DNA of 64,000 nucleotides from Nodosilinea sp. PGN35 (GCF_029109325.1 NZ_JAQKQJ010000010.1:434001-498000), one strand, 5' to 3'; shown: positions 34,986-43,207, counted from the stretch's first letter. Notes: generated by a model from the sequence alone, not told the origin. Made by a program: numbers and translations.

Positions 34986-35410
34986 AGGCAGAGTCCCACG
35001 GTAACGCGATCGGAGTTGAGCACTCTAAAATTTAGTTGTCTTTAGCGGTTGATGGGCGATCGCCCAACCTTTAGTTTTCTTAATAATTCTATTTTGCTCT
35101 CAAAGGCTGAAAAGGCTTTATCTCGGTTGTATACCTTTTGGAGTAATGCAATATGTAACAAAAGTTGCCTTGACGCCCACTAGAAGTTACGCGACACTAC
35201 ATCTAATAGACGTGCCCGCTCACGAAATCAATGCAATACATTGACTTTCGTAATGAACGGTGGCGGGGTATAGCTCCGGTACTTATTGAGATTGGGTTCA
35301 TACTATTGCTAACGTGGTTCGAGTTAGGCACTATCCCATCGGACTGACAAAGCGGACTGACGACCTCGGTGCTGAGGTCTGTGTGCCGCATTTTTTAGAG
35401 CTGAACAGGC
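34986..35410. promoter_or_regulatory. 425-base non-coding leader with hairpins
   Basis: No convincing gene lies here. Visible structures: TCAATG-CAATA-CATTGA at 35228-35244, widened by CGAAA/TTTCG flanks; a direct repeat CGGACTGAC at 35340 and 35354; and GACCTC-GGTGCT-GAGGTC at 35362-35379 followed by six T at 35391-35396, only 15 bases before the DUF2997 start. The last looks like an attenuator. The promoters of the AlkD gene (minus) and the DUF2997 cluster (plus) must both lie here. Confidence 0.5.
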
Positions 35411-35626
35411 ATGGAAACTCTAGAGTTCATCATTTACCCCGACGGTCGGGTCAAAGAGACGGTAACGGGTATTGTGGGTGCTTCCTGTGCTGAGGTGACT
35501 GCCGCCATTGAGGCTCAGCTTGGCACCGTGGTAGCACAACAAACCACCTCTGAGTATTTCGCCCAGCACCGTCACCAAACGGCTGCCGACACTGTGGCGG
35601 CTCAGGCAGCTCACAGTCAGTGGTAA
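35411..35626 (+). CDS. DUF2997 domain-containing protein
   Basis: A 71-residue protein beginning METLEFIIYPDGRVKETVTG, the typical start of DUF2997 proteins, followed by IVGASCAEVTAAIEAQLGTV. In cyanobacteria this gene is commonly next to ycf35, as here (38 bases between stop and next start). The single cysteine in GASC is part of the family pattern. Role unknown. The genes at 35411, 35665 and 36240 read in one direction and probably form a unit. Confidence 0.85.
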   Translation: METLEFIIYPDGRVKETVTGIVGASCAEVTAAIEAQLGTVVAQQTTSEYFAQHRHQTAADTVAAQAAHSQW

Positions 35627-35664
35627 GTTTTCGAGTTTTACAGTCCCTCTACTACCCGCAGAAG

Positions 35665-36057
35665 ATGTCACACTTTAGTCAAATCAAAACTAAAATTCGC
35701 AATTTAGACTCTCTCAAGCTGGCTTTGAGCGATCTGGGCACCGACTGGAAGGCTGGCCCCTGTGATGTCCGTGGCTACCAAGGTCAGACTCAGACCGCCG
35801 AGTTAGTGATTTCTCAGGAAAATGGCTACGACATTGGGTTTCGTCGCAATCCTGAAACCGAAGACTACGAGCTGGTGGCCGACCTGCAATATTGGCGTCA
35901 GCCGCTCACGGTGGAAGGATTTCTCAGTCAGGTAACCCAGCGCTACGCCTACAACACCGTGATGGCTGAGACTTCTCGTCAGGGCTTTCAGCTGGCCGAG
36001 GAGCAGGTGCGCGAAGATGGTTCAGTGCGGCTGGTAGTGCAGCGCTGGAATGGCTAG
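35665..36057 (+). CDS. ycf35: Ycf35 / DUF1257 protein
   Basis: Start ATG 35665 (MSHFSQIKTKIRNLDSLKLA), 130 residues; the in-frame extension upstream overlaps the DUF2997 gene end and is not typical. The protein is the DUF1257/Ycf35 family, encoded in red-algal plastids as well as in cyanobacteria. Signatures: NGYDIGFRRNPETEDYELVA and VTQRYAYNTVMAETSRQGF. It is soluble, with no catalytic motif known to me. Together with DUF2997 and the ferredoxin it forms a conserved cluster whose job has not been described to my knowledge. Confidence 0.88.
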   Translation: MSHFSQIKTKIRNLDSLKLALSDLGTDWKAGPCDVRGYQGQTQTAELVISQENGYDIGFRRNPETEDYELVADLQYWRQPLTVEGFLSQVTQRYAYNTVMAETSRQGFQLAEEQVREDGSVRLVVQRWNG

Positions 36058-36079
36058 GCCACTGACCGCTTAAATGGTT

Positions 36080-36103
36080 GAGAGGGGCCCTGGAGCCCCT
36101 CTC
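36080..36103 (+). terminator. hairpin after ycf35
   Basis: GAGAGGGGC-CCTGGA-GCCCCTCTC is a 9-bp stem with a 6-base loop, 23 bases after the ycf35 stop. It has no immediate T-run and may only reduce read-through into the ferredoxin gene. Confidence 0.55.
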
Positions 36104-36239
36104 ACTGTATGGGGATTTTGGCAACAAATGCCCTAGCCCTTCGCAGGATGGACAATGCCCACGATCTGGCAAGCCCCCCGAGGAAATTGTCTGGGGTTGT
36201 TGGGCAGTTGGTTGGATGCAAGTATAAGCGGCCCCCGCA

Positions 36240-36683
36240 ATGACACAGTTTGACGAACAGACCACGGGTTTTGAACCGGAGCTAGGCGGGCAGCTGCGCC
36301 AGACGGGCGATCGCACCGGCCTAGAACCCGAGCTAGGCGGACAGCTGCGCCAGAAGGGCGTCTACGTAGACGAGATCACCTGCATTGGCTGCAAGCACTG
36401 CGCCCACGTGGCCCGCAACACCTTTTACATTGAGCCCGACTACGGCAGGTCGCGAGTCTACCGCCAGGATGGCGACTCTGAGGAGCTGATTCAGGAGGCG
36501 ATCGACACCTGCCCGGTGGACTGCATCCACTGGATTGACTATACGGAACTAAAGCAGCTGGAGCGCGATCGCAAGCATCAGGTCATTCCGGTGGTGGGCT
36601 TTCCTGTAGATAAAGCCATGTCAACCCTGCAAATGCGGAAGGCCAAACGCCGGAACCAGCGGCGGCCCGATTCTGGGGTTTAA
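36240..36683 (+). CDS. 4Fe-4S ferredoxin
   Basis: The 147-residue protein is a cyanobacterial/chloroplast-type ferredoxin with one clear cluster motif: C48, C51, C54 in CIGCKHC and C91 in CPVDC (C95 extra). The remaining domain (VARNTFYIEPDYGRSRVYRQ) fits 4Fe-4S ferredoxins found in this context. The N-terminal 40 residues carry a tandem duplication: EPELGGQLRQ occurs at 12-21 and again at 29-38, with the DNA at 36273-36302 and 36324-36353 differing by two bases in 30. The C-terminus is strongly basic (KAKRRNQRRPDSGV). It lies downstream of ycf35. Confidence 0.88.
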   Translation: MTQFDEQTTGFEPELGGQLRQTGDRTGLEPELGGQLRQKGVYVDEITCIGCKHCAHVARNTFYIEPDYGRSRVYRQDGDSEELIQEAIDTCPVDCIHWIDYTELKQLERDRKHQVIPVVGFPVDKAMSTLQMRKAKRRNQRRPDSGV

Positions 36684-36701
36684 TACGAAATCCAGCCTGG
36701 C

Positions 36702-36769
36702 TACCCCCGATGGGTGGAGGCCAACCAGCCGTTTGCCCCTACAGGTTGGCCTGCTGGGTATCGGGGGTA
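36702..36769. repeat. nested stem-loop between convergent genes
   Basis: Outer arms TACCCCCGAT (36702-36711) and ATCGGGGGTA (36760-36769) enclose inner arms GGCCAACC (36719-36726) and GGTTGGCC (36744-36751). The inner part is an inverted copy of the CAAACGG-TTGG element found twice at 41869-41980. It may end transcription from both sides. Confidence 0.7.
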
Positions 36770-36814
36770 TGGCATTCGGATTCGGTATAGGGTGCGTCCA
36801 ATGTCTTCCAATGT

Positions 36815-38137
36815 CTACGGATTCAAACCGTCAGGGGGCACCACAACGACTTCTCCGGTGGGCAAAAACTGCACCTCTACGGTGGTTACGGCGTCTCTGG
36901 CGACTCCGGGAACGGAGTCGCCAAGCTGAGGCAGGGTGGCATTGCTCTGGTAGGTAGCCGAAAAGTCGTTTAGCGGGTCTAGGGCGGTCACGGTGCCGTC
37001 GGGCTCAAGGGTAAGGCGGTAGCGCAGGGGCGCGGCCAGGTTAGACGGGGGCCGCCACTGCTGCTCGAGGGCCTGGGTGAGGTTGCTAATCCACTCTAGA
37101 GCGGTGTCGGGGGCGCTGGCGGCGGTGATGCTGGGGCTGGCATCGAAGGTCTCTGGGCTGGCCGGGGGCGGGGCCAGGGCACGCTCAGGCGCTGGGCCGG
37201 ATTCGCTGGCGGGGTCTGCATCGGGGCGGGCGATCCGGGCGGCCTCAGGCGAAGGCGCGGGGGCGGGCGAAACCTGGGGCGATCGCGCCCCTGGGGCCGA
37301 GGGCACCGCAGGAGTCGGCGAAACCTTAGGGGTTTCTGCTCCCCCGGAGACGCTGGCGGGGGGCGTCGGGGTAGTCGGTGCCGTTGTTGCCGGTGCTGGC
37401 AGGGCTTCTCCGGCGGCTGGGGCAGGCGCGACTGAGTCGGCGGCATCAGCACCGGAGTCAGGCGCAGCCTCCAGACTCAACTGCCGGTCTTCGGGGGCGG
37501 CTGAGTCGGCTGCGCCGTTGAGGGGTTGGGGCTCGCTGGGGGAGAGGACCACCGGGCTAGGGGCGGTGGTGAGAAACTGGTTGCCCAGCAGCGCCGCAAT
37601 GCCCACCGCCGCCACTGACCCCAGCCACAGGGGCAGTTGGGGGCGAACCCGGCGTGCCTTGGGCTTCGCCCCGTCGGGGAGGAGTTGGAGATTGCCTTCG
37701 GCCTGCTCCAGGGCATCGGCCAGGTCAGACAGTTGCAGGGTAGAGAGTTCCACCACCCGAAGTGGATCTGGAGATATTGCCAGGGTGAGCCGATGACGGG
37801 TTAGCCCCACGGGTTGAAGTGAACTCTCCCCGCGAGAAACCGCTCCGCCAGCGGCTAGCGCATCGGCACTGAGCTGGTTTTGAACGTAGGTTTGCACTAA
37901 ATCTGCCAGGGCTGAAAACTCCGGCTCGCGGCCACTGGTTTCTAGAGTGACGGCCCGGCTAGCCAGGGTTCTAACGTCCTGGGTCGTTTCTTCTCCATGA
38001 ACTTGCAGGTGAAAGCGCGATCGCGCCAGCACCGGCCTGTCTGTCACCTGACTCAGGGGCGACAGCTCTCCTATCAGCCGTAGCGTACAGCTGCCCGCCG
38101 CATATTCGTAGGAGGTGATGGTGGCGGTTGGGGCCAT
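36815..38137 (-). CDS. DUF4335 domain-containing protein
   Basis: A 440-residue protein with three parts. The N-terminal 190 residues (MAPTATITSYEYAAGSCTLR, and AVTLETSGREPEFSALADLV) are the DUF4335 domain of cyanobacteria. A membrane segment follows near residue 170-185 (LWLGSVAAVGIAALLGNQFL). The rest is a long Pro/Ala/Thr/Ser-rich, low-complexity linker, then a C-terminal domain (WISNLTQALEQQWRPPSNLA, LEPDGTVTALDPL) of the kind seen in TonB-like/periplasmic C-termini. It lies just after DUF3038 on the same strand, its usual partner. Function unknown; a bitopic envelope protein is likely. Confidence 0.8.
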   Translation of the reverse strand: MAPTATITSYEYAAGSCTLRLIGELSPLSQVTDRPVLARSRFHLQVHGEETTQDVRTLASRAVTLETSGREPEFSALADLVQTYVQNQLSADALAAGGAVSRGESSLQPVGLTRHRLTLAISPDPLRVVELSTLQLSDLADALEQAEGNLQLLPDGAKPKARRVRPQLPLWLGSVAAVGIAALLGNQFLTTAPSPVVLSPSEPQPLNGAADSAAPEDRQLSLEAAPDSGADAADSVAPAPAAGEALPAPATTAPTTPTPPASVSGGAETPKVSPTPAVPSAPGARSPQVSPAPAPSPEAARIARPDADPASESGPAPERALAPPPASPETFDASPSITAASAPDTALEWISNLTQALEQQWRPPSNLAAPLRYRLTLEPDGTVTALDPLNDFSATYQSNATLPQLGDSVPGVARDAVTTVEVQFLPTGEVVVVPPDGLNP

Positions 38138-38218
38138 GGACTTAGATGGGGTGGGCTTACAGGTTCAAATTCAAAATTCAAACGTTATGTGGGTGGTGAC
38201 GGGAAAATTTTCTCCCCC

Positions 38219-38290
38219 AGGGTGGGCAGTGCCCACCCTACAGCGCTAGACGTTACAACTCAAACTTCAAAACTCAACACTCAAAACTCC
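38219..38290. repeat. GTGGGCAGTGCCCAC palindrome and AAAACTC repeat
   Basis: AGGGTGGGCAGTGCCCACCC, then T, at 38219-38239 is a palindrome around a central A, like those at 8331 and 26152. It is followed by AACTCAAACTTCAAAACTCA and similar at 38256-38288, between the DUF3038 and DUF4335 genes. Confidence 0.65.
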
Positions 38291-38887
38291 TCAAGTCTGA
38301 GTGCGATCCAGCAGGGCCGCCCACAGCTTCCGCTGACCACCGCTGCCACTGTAGAACAGCAGATCCACCAGCAGCTTTAGCCCCAGGGTGGTGAGTTCGT
38401 CGGTGGTGGCGGTCTGGTCGCCCTCCATGCGGTCTTGGTAGGCGTTGCTAAAGGCGTCGAGGTAGTCGCCCAGCTGAGCTGCGCGGTGGGGAGCCTGCCC
38501 CTGCCCCAGGGCCTGCTCTAGCCGCGCCACGGCCTGCCGAATGGGATCGCGGTGGTTAGCTGCCAGATGGCAACTTACCAGCACCAGGGCGCGGGCTTCG
38601 TCCACATCGAGCTTTTTACGGCCCTGGCCCTTGCGCAGGGGGCTGGCCTGGCGCAAGCGCCACAGGTTGACACGATCGCTCAGCAGATCCGACACCCCCA
38701 GGTCGTTTGCCGCCGCCAGCATGGCGTCAGAGCCCAGGCCAGTGAGGGCTTCCAGGGCCAGCAGCACCAGGTCGAGCTGAGCTTTGATGCTGTGCAACTG
38801 TCGCGGGGTTGGGGCACCCTGCGGCTGACCTGGGTTGGGCTCACTGCTGAGCCCAGGGTTTAGCTCTCTGGGGGAAGACGGTTCCAC
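38291..38887 (-). CDS. DUF3038 domain-containing protein
   Basis: The 198-residue, mostly helical protein belongs to DUF3038, which occurs only in cyanobacteria. Typical stretches: LHSIKAQLDLVLLALEALTG, then NLWRLRQASPLRKGQGRKKL and DVDEARALVLVSCHLA. It is soluble and has no catalytic motif. The DUF4335 gene follows on the same strand after 153 bases of repeats, the usual pairing, which suggests a joint function still unknown. Confidence 0.82.
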   Translation of the reverse strand: MEPSSPRELNPGLSSEPNPGQPQGAPTPRQLHSIKAQLDLVLLALEALTGLGSDAMLAAANDLGVSDLLSDRVNLWRLRQASPLRKGQGRKKLDVDEARALVLVSCHLAANHRDPIRQAVARLEQALGQGQAPHRAAQLGDYLDAFSNAYQDRMEGDQTATTDELTTLGLKLLVDLLFYSGSGGQRKLWAALLDRTQT

Positions 38888-39003
38888 CGGGCTGCCTGTT
38901 ACTAACGTAGAGGATTGGGCTCATTGTGGCACGGGGGTTGCAGTTCTTGAAACGGGTTTGACAACTGCTATTCCATGCCCCAACCCCATAGACAATGGAG
39001 GGC

Positions 39004-39573
39004 TTAAGGGCTGAACAGATGCTCTACTGGGCAGCTAAACCCCGGCAACAACGGTGAGGTTAAGGCATCTTGGCTAAATAAAGTAGCACTTAAAACCAAT
39101 TGAGCAGCCTGGCGGCGGTAGACTTCGACTTGCCGAGTAAACCGGTCACAAATCCAATATTCTTGAACACCCCGAATGGAGTAGAGCTTAAGCTTGGCCT
39201 GGCGGTCACGGCGAATGTTGCTAGGCCCCGGTGACAGCACCTCAACCACCAGCTCCGGAAAATCGATCAGGTGCCCAGCGTCGTCTTCAATCAACGCCAG
39301 CCGTTCGTTGCTGACCCATGCCATATCGGGAATTACGCTATCAGCATCGGACAAGACAATGCCTGGAGCTGGGATCGCTTCGCCTAGGCCAGTTTCAGTA
39401 GACCAGCTGTCTAAAACCGCAAAAACTCTGCCAGCAGCCTGCTGGTGACGACGGTGGGGCGATCGAGTCACAAATAACTCTCCGTCGATAATTTCATAGC
39501 GCGTACCTTCGCCCTGGGGTAGCACCTCCAGATCGTGAATCGTCCAGCGAATTTGCGTCTCTGCCTGGGTCAT
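39004..39573 (-). CDS. Uma2 family endonuclease-like protein (DUF820)
   Basis: The 189-residue protein is of the Uma2/DUF820 family with a PD-(D/E)xK-type nuclease fold, expanded greatly in cyanobacteria. Motif order: TRYEIIDGELFV near residue 24, PDMAWVSNERL, FPELVVEVLSPGPSN with the conserved Glu, KLKLYSIRGVQEYWICDRFT with the Lys. The active-site Asp-Glu-x-Lys arrangement seems intact. DNA cleavage has not been shown for most members; the biological role is unclear. It is divergent from the antitoxin gene at 39719. Confidence 0.88.
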   Translation of the reverse strand: MTQAETQIRWTIHDLEVLPQGEGTRYEIIDGELFVTRSPHRRHQQAAGRVFAVLDSWSTETGLGEAIPAPGIVLSDADSVIPDMAWVSNERLALIEDDAGHLIDFPELVVEVLSPGPSNIRRDRQAKLKLYSIRGVQEYWICDRFTRQVEVYRRQAAQLVLSATLFSQDALTSPLLPGFSCPVEHLFSP

Positions 39574-39718
39574 GAGCTGGGCCTGATTGTTTTTGCCAAT
39601 AGGCTGGAGTCCATTTCTATCATACCCGTTGCCTCAGGAGGCCAGTGGGGTTGGAAACCGGGTTTACGAAGAGGCTGCGATCGCTAGACTAGAAGAAACC
39701 CAGCGAGGCAGAAACCCG

Positions 39719-39952
39719 ATGGCGCAGTGGCCGCTGACAGAAGCGCAAAGCAATTTGCAGCACCCGATCAATCAAGTAACCCAGTCTCACCAGCCAATTG
39801 TGATCGCTGGAGCTGAGAGCAATGCTGTACTGCTGTCTGAAGAAGACTGGGCCAGCATTCAAGAAACGCTCTATTTACTCTCTGTGCCCGGCATGCGTGA
39901 ATCGATTAAAACAGGACTGGCTACCCCTACTGATGCCTGCGATCGTGATTGA
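39719..39952 (+). CDS. Phd/YefM-type antitoxin, orphan
   Basis: A 77-residue protein (ATG 39719, MAQWPLTEAQSNLQHPINQV). The N-terminal DNA-binding part with HQPIVIAGAESNAVLLSEED and the helix WASIQETLYLLSVPGMRESI are characteristic of Phd/YefM antitoxins, which repress their own operon and neutralise a toxin. The C-terminus ends abruptly at ACDRD, shorter than in complete members, and what should be the toxin gene downstream is reduced to a short stub. The antitoxin therefore has no intact partner here. Confidence 0.8.
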   Translation: MAQWPLTEAQSNLQHPINQVTQSHQPIVIAGAESNAVLLSEEDWASIQETLYLLSVPGMRESIKTGLATPTDACDRD

Positions 39953-40001
39953 GGCTGAGCACACCGTCAAAATTCTGCGGATGTGGACTCATTACGAGTA
40001 A
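39933..40001 (+). pseudogene. remnant of Txe/YoeB/RelE-type toxin
   Basis: In the frame starting at the ATG 39933, overlapping the antitoxin end, 22 codons read MPAIVIEAEHTVKILRMWTH, then YE and stop. EHTVKILRMWTHYE matches the C-terminal end of the RelE/Txe-like toxins (typically VKVLRMWTHYE), so the toxin gene has lost all but its last few codons by a deletion that also clipped the antitoxin end. Confidence 0.65.
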
Positions 40002-40095
40002 ATGGCGATCGCCCTTTCAAAGGCCTAAAAGTCCCTGAGTGTGCTGCCAAATCTCATGCTGTGAGGCTAGGGTTTACCTGCTGTCAAAGTTGATA

Positions 40096-41076
40096 TCACG
40101 CTAGCTGTGCCTCATCCTCTGCGACATAGTCAAACTCTGCGGGGTCAATATGCTCAGGCGGATTAGCTCGCTCCCATTCAATCGTACGTCGCAGTGCTTC
40201 ACTGGATGTCACTCGTTCTGAGTACCCCAGCTCTTGACGAATGCGCGTAGTGTCCATCAGCCAGTCCTGGGCAAAATCTTCGTCCCACCTTAAAAACGCA
40301 GGCAGTTTTTGGCGTGGTAGCGGCAATACCTCACCTGTCCATCCCGCTGCTGCTCCAATTTGCCCTATCCACTCTCCCCAGGGCGGCATATCCTGTTGCC
40401 CAACGTTGTAGATACGCCCTGTGGCCTGCTCTTGTGTCGCCGCTAGAAATGTTGCATAGGCGACATCTTCGACATAGCCGTGGGTAAAGCGCCAGTTCGC
40501 CATCACGTCTTCAATCAAAATCGTGGGGCGACCATCATCCATACGGCGGAGGAATGGGTATAAGCGGTTTTTGGCATCATTGGGGCCGTAGACAGCTGGG
40601 TAACGCAATACCGTCGTGGCTAAATCAGAGGTGTTTGCCACAATTCGTTCGACGGCAGTTTTGTTGTAGCCTTCGCCATCGATAGAGATTTTTTCCCGTA
40701 GGGGAGAGTCTTCGGTGAGTGGTACGGGATCCGGGAAGCCAGGCTCAGTGCGGTGCAGCCGCCCGTAGGCGCGATAGACATCAGCACTGCTGATAATGAC
40801 TGCGCGAGGAACCAAGCCACGAAAGGTATTCACAAAAAGGTGTGCGTCGCTTTCTGTGAAACAAATCATGTTGATGACGACATCAGGTTTGACAGCACGG
40901 AACTGATCTGTAAATTCAGGCAAATGGGCCTTATCGCCTTGAATTTCGCTAATGGTGTCTGTGAGCCGACTAGGACGGCTTCTGTGGAAAACAGTGACTT
41001 GGTGACCGGCTTCGACCAAGTGCTGTACCGTGTGTGGCCCAGTAAATGATGTGCCACCCAGGATTAAGACGTTCAT
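40096..41076 (-). CDS. NAD-dependent epimerase/dehydratase (extended SDR)
   Basis: A 326-residue Rossmann-fold enzyme. The nucleotide motif is LILGGTSFTGPHT at 4-16, the strand end VIISSADVYRAYGRLH carries the catalytic Ser, and EGYNKTAVERIV holds Tyr and Lys close together; this differs from the classical YxxxK, as in a subset of related actinobacterial and cyanobacterial proteins (YDKILVE-type). Later parts, RYPAVYGPNDAKNRLYPFL and GRIYNVGQQDMP, are typical of nucleotide-sugar epimerases. The substrate is unknown. Start ATG 41074-41076. Confidence 0.8.
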   Translation of the reverse strand: MNVLILGGTSFTGPHTVQHLVEAGHQVTVFHRSRPSRLTDTISEIQGDKAHLPEFTDQFRAVKPDVVINMICFTESDAHLFVNTFRGLVPRAVIISSADVYRAYGRLHRTEPGFPDPVPLTEDSPLREKISIDGEGYNKTAVERIVANTSDLATTVLRYPAVYGPNDAKNRLYPFLRRMDDGRPTILIEDVMANWRFTHGYVEDVAYATFLAATQEQATGRIYNVGQQDMPPWGEWIGQIGAAAGWTGEVLPLPRQKLPAFLRWDEDFAQDWLMDTTRIRQELGYSERVTSSEALRRTIEWERANPPEHIDPAEFDYVAEDEAQLA

Positions 41077-41113
41077 CGCTCACTTCCTGAAAAATTCTAT
41101 TACCCAATAAAGC

Positions 41114-41758
41114 TCAAAGGCTCAGAAACTCTTGAGTGTGTTGCCAAATCTCTGCTTCTACATCGGTGAGGGCATGATCGCCGGGCAGTTCCACCAGGTG
41201 CACCCAGGGGCGGGTAGCGGCGTAGGCGCGGCTGGCCTCGATCGCTATGGTCTCATCCTGGGTGCCGTGGAGAATCAGGGTGGGAATGGTGGCCCGCAGC
41301 TCCTCGTCGCGGTAGCCCTGGGCATCGGTGATGAACCCGTAGTGGAGGGGAATCTGGCGCTGCTCGGTGTAGTGGTAGACCGGGAGGGTGCCCACGGTGC
41401 GCCAGGTGTCGAGCGCCTCAGGGCCGAGCCGGGGCAGCCACTGCTTGAGAAAGTCAAAGGCGGGGGCCAGCAGCACCAGTTTTTCGATCCGCTCTGTAAT
41501 GGTGATCTGCTGAGCCACCCAGGCGGCGGTAAGGCCCCCCAGGCTAGAGCCGATCAGCACAGTGGGCTCGCTCTGGGCCAGAACCAGGGCGCTGACCTGC
41601 TGAATCTGGCGGCTGAGGGTGAGGTGGGCAAAGTCGCCCTGGTTGAGGTCGGGGATGATCAGGGGGATTCCCAGGGCGGCAAAGCGAGTTTTCATTGACT
41701 GGGCTTTGGCGGAGCGGGGGCTGGAGGCGAAGCCGTGGAGGTAGAGGTATTGGGGCAT
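41114..41758 (-). CDS. YqiA/YcfP-like alpha/beta hydrolase
   Basis: A 214-residue alpha/beta hydrolase. The oxyanion loop is in LYLHGFASSPRSAKAQ, the nucleophile elbow is GSSLGG, and ILHGTQDETI and LPGDHALTD carry the likely acid and His. This pattern and length match the YqiA/YcfP esterase-like family. The substrate is unknown. Start ATG 41756-41758. The adjacent epimerase gene on the same strand follows after 37 bases, so they could be co-transcribed. Confidence 0.82.
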   Translation of the reverse strand: MPQYLYLHGFASSPRSAKAQSMKTRFAALGIPLIIPDLNQGDFAHLTLSRQIQQVSALVLAQSEPTVLIGSSLGGLTAAWVAQQITITERIEKLVLLAPAFDFLKQWLPRLGPEALDTWRTVGTLPVYHYTEQRQIPLHYGFITDAQGYRDEELRATIPTLILHGTQDETIAIEASRAYAATRPWVHLVELPGDHALTDVEAEIWQHTQEFLSL

Positions 41759-42124
41759 AGGGTGGATGGGTGAAGGGGTAGGGGGTGAAGGGGTGAAGGG
41801 GTAAGGGGGTGAGGAGACAGGATTCTCCTGAGAGACCGCAGATTAAAGCAAAGCAGAAATCTCGTAGGGGCAAACGGTTGGTTGCCCGTGTAGGGTCTCG
41901 GCTCTCAGCGAAACACTAAACGATCAATGGATCATTGAGCGGCAAACGGTTGGTTGCCCGTATAGGGTCTCGGCTCTCAGCCAGAGTGGGGTGGGGTGGA
42001 TGGGTGAGTAAGTCGGTAAAGGGGGAAACCCCTGGGGGTATGATATTGAATCGATTGAATGCGTGTGCCGGTAAGCTGCGGTGCATTGCTTCGCGAATGC
42101 ACCCTACGAGTATCCTTCAACCCT
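41759..42124. repeat. spacer with 40-bp direct repeats and simple repeats
   Basis: This 366-base stretch holds no gene. It contains GGGTGAAGG-type short tandem repeats (41767-41815), two 40-base direct repeats at 41869-41908 and 41941-41980 that differ at one base (each begins GGCAAACGGTTGGTTGCCCG), and the GGTGCATTGCTTCGCGAATG palindrome at 42080-42110. The leuB promoter presumably also lies here. Confidence 0.7.
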
Positions 42125-43207
42125 ATGACTTCGACCTATCGCATTACCCTGCTGCCCGGTGACGGTATTGGCCCTGAGATTATGGCAGTGGCGGTGGATG
42201 TGCTCAAAACTGTGGGCGGTCAGATGGATCTGGCCTTTGAGTTTGAGCAGGCGCTGATCGGCGGGGCGGCGATCGATGAAACCGGGGAGCCACTGCCGGA
42301 GGCGACGCTAAAGACCTGCAAGGCCAGCGACGCGGTGCTGCTGGCGGCGATCGGCGGCTACAAGTGGGACACGCTGCCCCGGCACCAGCGGCCCGAGACG
42401 GGGCTGCTGGGTTTGCGGGCTGGACTGGAGCTGTTTGCCAACCTGCGTCCGGCCACCATTCTTCCCCAGCTGATTGATGCTTCTTCCCTCAAGCGCGAGG
42501 TGGTGGAAGGGGTGGACATTATGGTGGTGCGGGAGCTGACCGGGGGCATCTACTTCGGCAGCCCCAAGGGGGTGTTTGAGACCGAGACGGGGCAAAAGCG
42601 TGGCGTTAACACGATGGCCTACACCGACAGCGAAATCGATCGCATTGGCAGGGTTGCCTTCGAGACCGCCCAAAAGCGCCGGGGCCAGCTGTGCTCGGTG
42701 GATAAAGCCAACGTGCTGGAGGTGTCGCAGCTGTGGCGCGATCGCATCACCGCCCTGGCCGCCGACTATCCCGACGTCGCCCTCACCCACATGTATGTCG
42801 ACAACGCCGCCATGCAGCTGATCCGCTGGCCCAAGCAGTTTGACACCATTGTCACCGGCAACCTGTTTGGGGATATTCTCTCCGATGCGGCGGCGATGTT
42901 GACCGGCAGCATTGGCATGTTGCCCTCCGCCAGCCTGGGGGCCAGCGGCCCTGGGGTCTACGAACCCGTCCACGGCTCGGCCCCAGACATCGCCGGGCAA
43001 GACAAGGCCAACCCCCTGGCCCAGGTGTTGAGCGCCGCCATGATGCTGCGCTACGGCCTCGATCAGCCCGCCGCCGCCGATCGCATTGAGCAAGCCGTGA
43101 CAAAAGTCTTAGATCAGGGTTATCGAACTGGCGATATCATGTCTGAAACCATGACCCAGGTAGGTTGCAAAGCGATGGGCGAAGCCCTGCTGCGCGCCCT
43201 GGCGTAA
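42125..43207 (+). CDS. leuB: 3-isopropylmalate dehydrogenase
   Basis: The 360-residue enzyme (ATG 42125, [20 protein letters not shown]) catalyses the NAD-dependent oxidative decarboxylation of 3-isopropylmalate in leucine synthesis. Family signatures: GAVGxPKW-type region seen as [30 protein letters not shown], the catalytic Tyr/Lys region [12 protein letters not shown], and the NAD-site [15 protein letters not shown]. The upstream extension in frame overlaps a repeat and is not coding. The gene is monocistronic; other leu genes are not in the window. Confidence 0.95.
   Translation: MTSTYRITLLPGDGIGPEIMAVAVDVLKTVGGQMDLAFEFEQALIGGAAIDETGEPLPEATLKTCKASDAVLLAAIGGYKWDTLPRHQRPETGLLGLRAGLELFANLRPATILPQLIDASSLKREVVEGVDIMVVRELTGGIYFGSPKGVFETETGQKRGVNTMAYTDSEIDRIGRVAFETAQKRRGQLCSVDKANVLEVSQLWRDRITALAADYPDVALTHMYVDNAAMQLIRWPKQFDTIVTGNLFGDILSDAAAMLTGSIGMLPSASLGASGPGVYEPVHGSAPDIAGQDKANPLAQVLSAAMMLRYGLDQPAAADRIEQAVTKVLDQGYRTGDIMSETMTQVGCKAMGEALLRALA

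Noticed and set aside
35300..35330. GGTTCGAG, similar to a tRNA T-loop
   Set aside because: No acceptor stem, anticodon arm or CCA-proximal pairing around it.
35203..35391. 62-codon minus-strand frame in the leader of the DUF2997 gene
   Set aside because: No ribosome-binding site or recognisable pattern, and it covers the hairpins of the leader.
41869..41980. Ends of an insertion sequence
   Set aside because: Only 32 bases separate the copies, orientation is direct and there is no transposase frame.
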